From contig NC_080052.1 in NCBI RefSeq assembly GCF_026212465.1, forward strand, positions 31,792,326-31,856,325: DNA of 64,000 bases, in the 5' to 3' direction. The notes under the pieces were generated by a model that was not told where the DNA came from, did no database searches, and worked only from the letters and a program-made list of their open reading frames with translations. Below are positions 63,927-64,000 of the stretch, in pieces. The position numbers and the translations under genes are program-made. Every line of letters begins with the position of its first letter. Within the stretch, counting starts at the first letter, position 1. This stretch comes from Amaranthus tricolor (taxonomy: Eukaryota; Streptophyta; Magnoliopsida; Caryophyllales; Amaranthaceae).

Positions 63927-64000
63927 CTTTCGCTGTTGATAACATCGAATTAACCCGAGGCTAGGCTCGGTTGTACGGACGCTTATTTTGGAAAATAAGT

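Larger units (their letters stand above)
61508..64000 (+). mobile_element. Mutator-like element (MULE), internally deleted; right end at or beyond window edge
   Basis: The left terminus ACTTATTTCCCAAAATAAGC-GTCCATACA and the inverse of the last bases of the window (ACTTATTTTCCAAAATAAGC-GTCCGTACA) match. Similarity continues for about 130 bp through the CAGCGAAAGA...A-rich stretch. A further TTATTTCCAAAATAAGC just left of 61508 suggests that the true end may start near 61480, with the right end extending past 64000. Inside are remains of one MULE transposase: N-terminal domain, SWIM finger and a plant-mobile-domain start, with the catalytic core missing. Subterminal TCGCTGTTA/TAACAGCGA palindromes occur at both ends. 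Confidence 0.85.

Overview
This is a very AT-rich plant nuclear window. It has spliced genes with GT-AG introns, plant-specific families (PPR, DMP, NAC, LRR receptor kinase) and dense small transposons. It is a eudicot. The SINE-like and GAGACGGTCTC-type repeats recall Caryophyllales/Amaranthaceae genomes, but that placement is inference from memory of repeat families. No bacterial operon, CRISPR array or organelle sequence was seen.

Layout. 0-6 kb: a Stowaway MITE, an intronless PPR gene (+), and a DMP (DUF679) membrane-protein gene (-). 6.87-11.59 kb: a complete but coding-dead Ty1/Copia retrotransposon with 98% similar LTRs, a TTAGA target duplication, PBS and PPT. It lies between the first DMP gene and a second, same-strand DMP gene at 12.6-13.3 kb. 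14-38 kb: a gene desert of about 24 kb with MITEs, an interrupted Stowaway carrying a SINE-like insert, degraded TRIM pieces, small tandem repeats and AT microsatellites. 38.3-41.9 kb: an intact two-exon LRR receptor kinase of the HAESA/HSL1 clade. 44.5-45.8 kb: a 553-bp hAT-like element and MITEs. 47.0-48.3 kb: a probable organelle-targeted NYN-nuclease/C2H2 protein. 49.2-50.3 kb: a broken C-terminal piece of a LAMMER (AFC) kinase next to a 680-bp TIR element. 52.3-53.4 kb: a 1-kb hAT-like element. 55.2-60.0 kb: a three-exon NAC gene of the SND2/SND3 (NAC073/NAC010) group, with a 3.7-kb second intron full of repeats and a two-codon uORF overlapping its start. 60.7-64 kb: a 729-bp TIR element, then a MULE whose transposase core is deleted. 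The MULE keeps its PB1-like N-terminus, its SWIM zinc finger, a trace of plant-mobile-domain coding sequence and striking subterminal palindromes. Its right end is at or beyond the window edge.

The host genes do not form a pathway; this is ordinary plant gene order separated by transposons. I found no convincing new biological system. The items most worth checking are the MULE derivative with its palindromic ends, the SND2-like uORF, the TIR element that may carry a captured exon, and the DMP pair separated by a retrotransposon.
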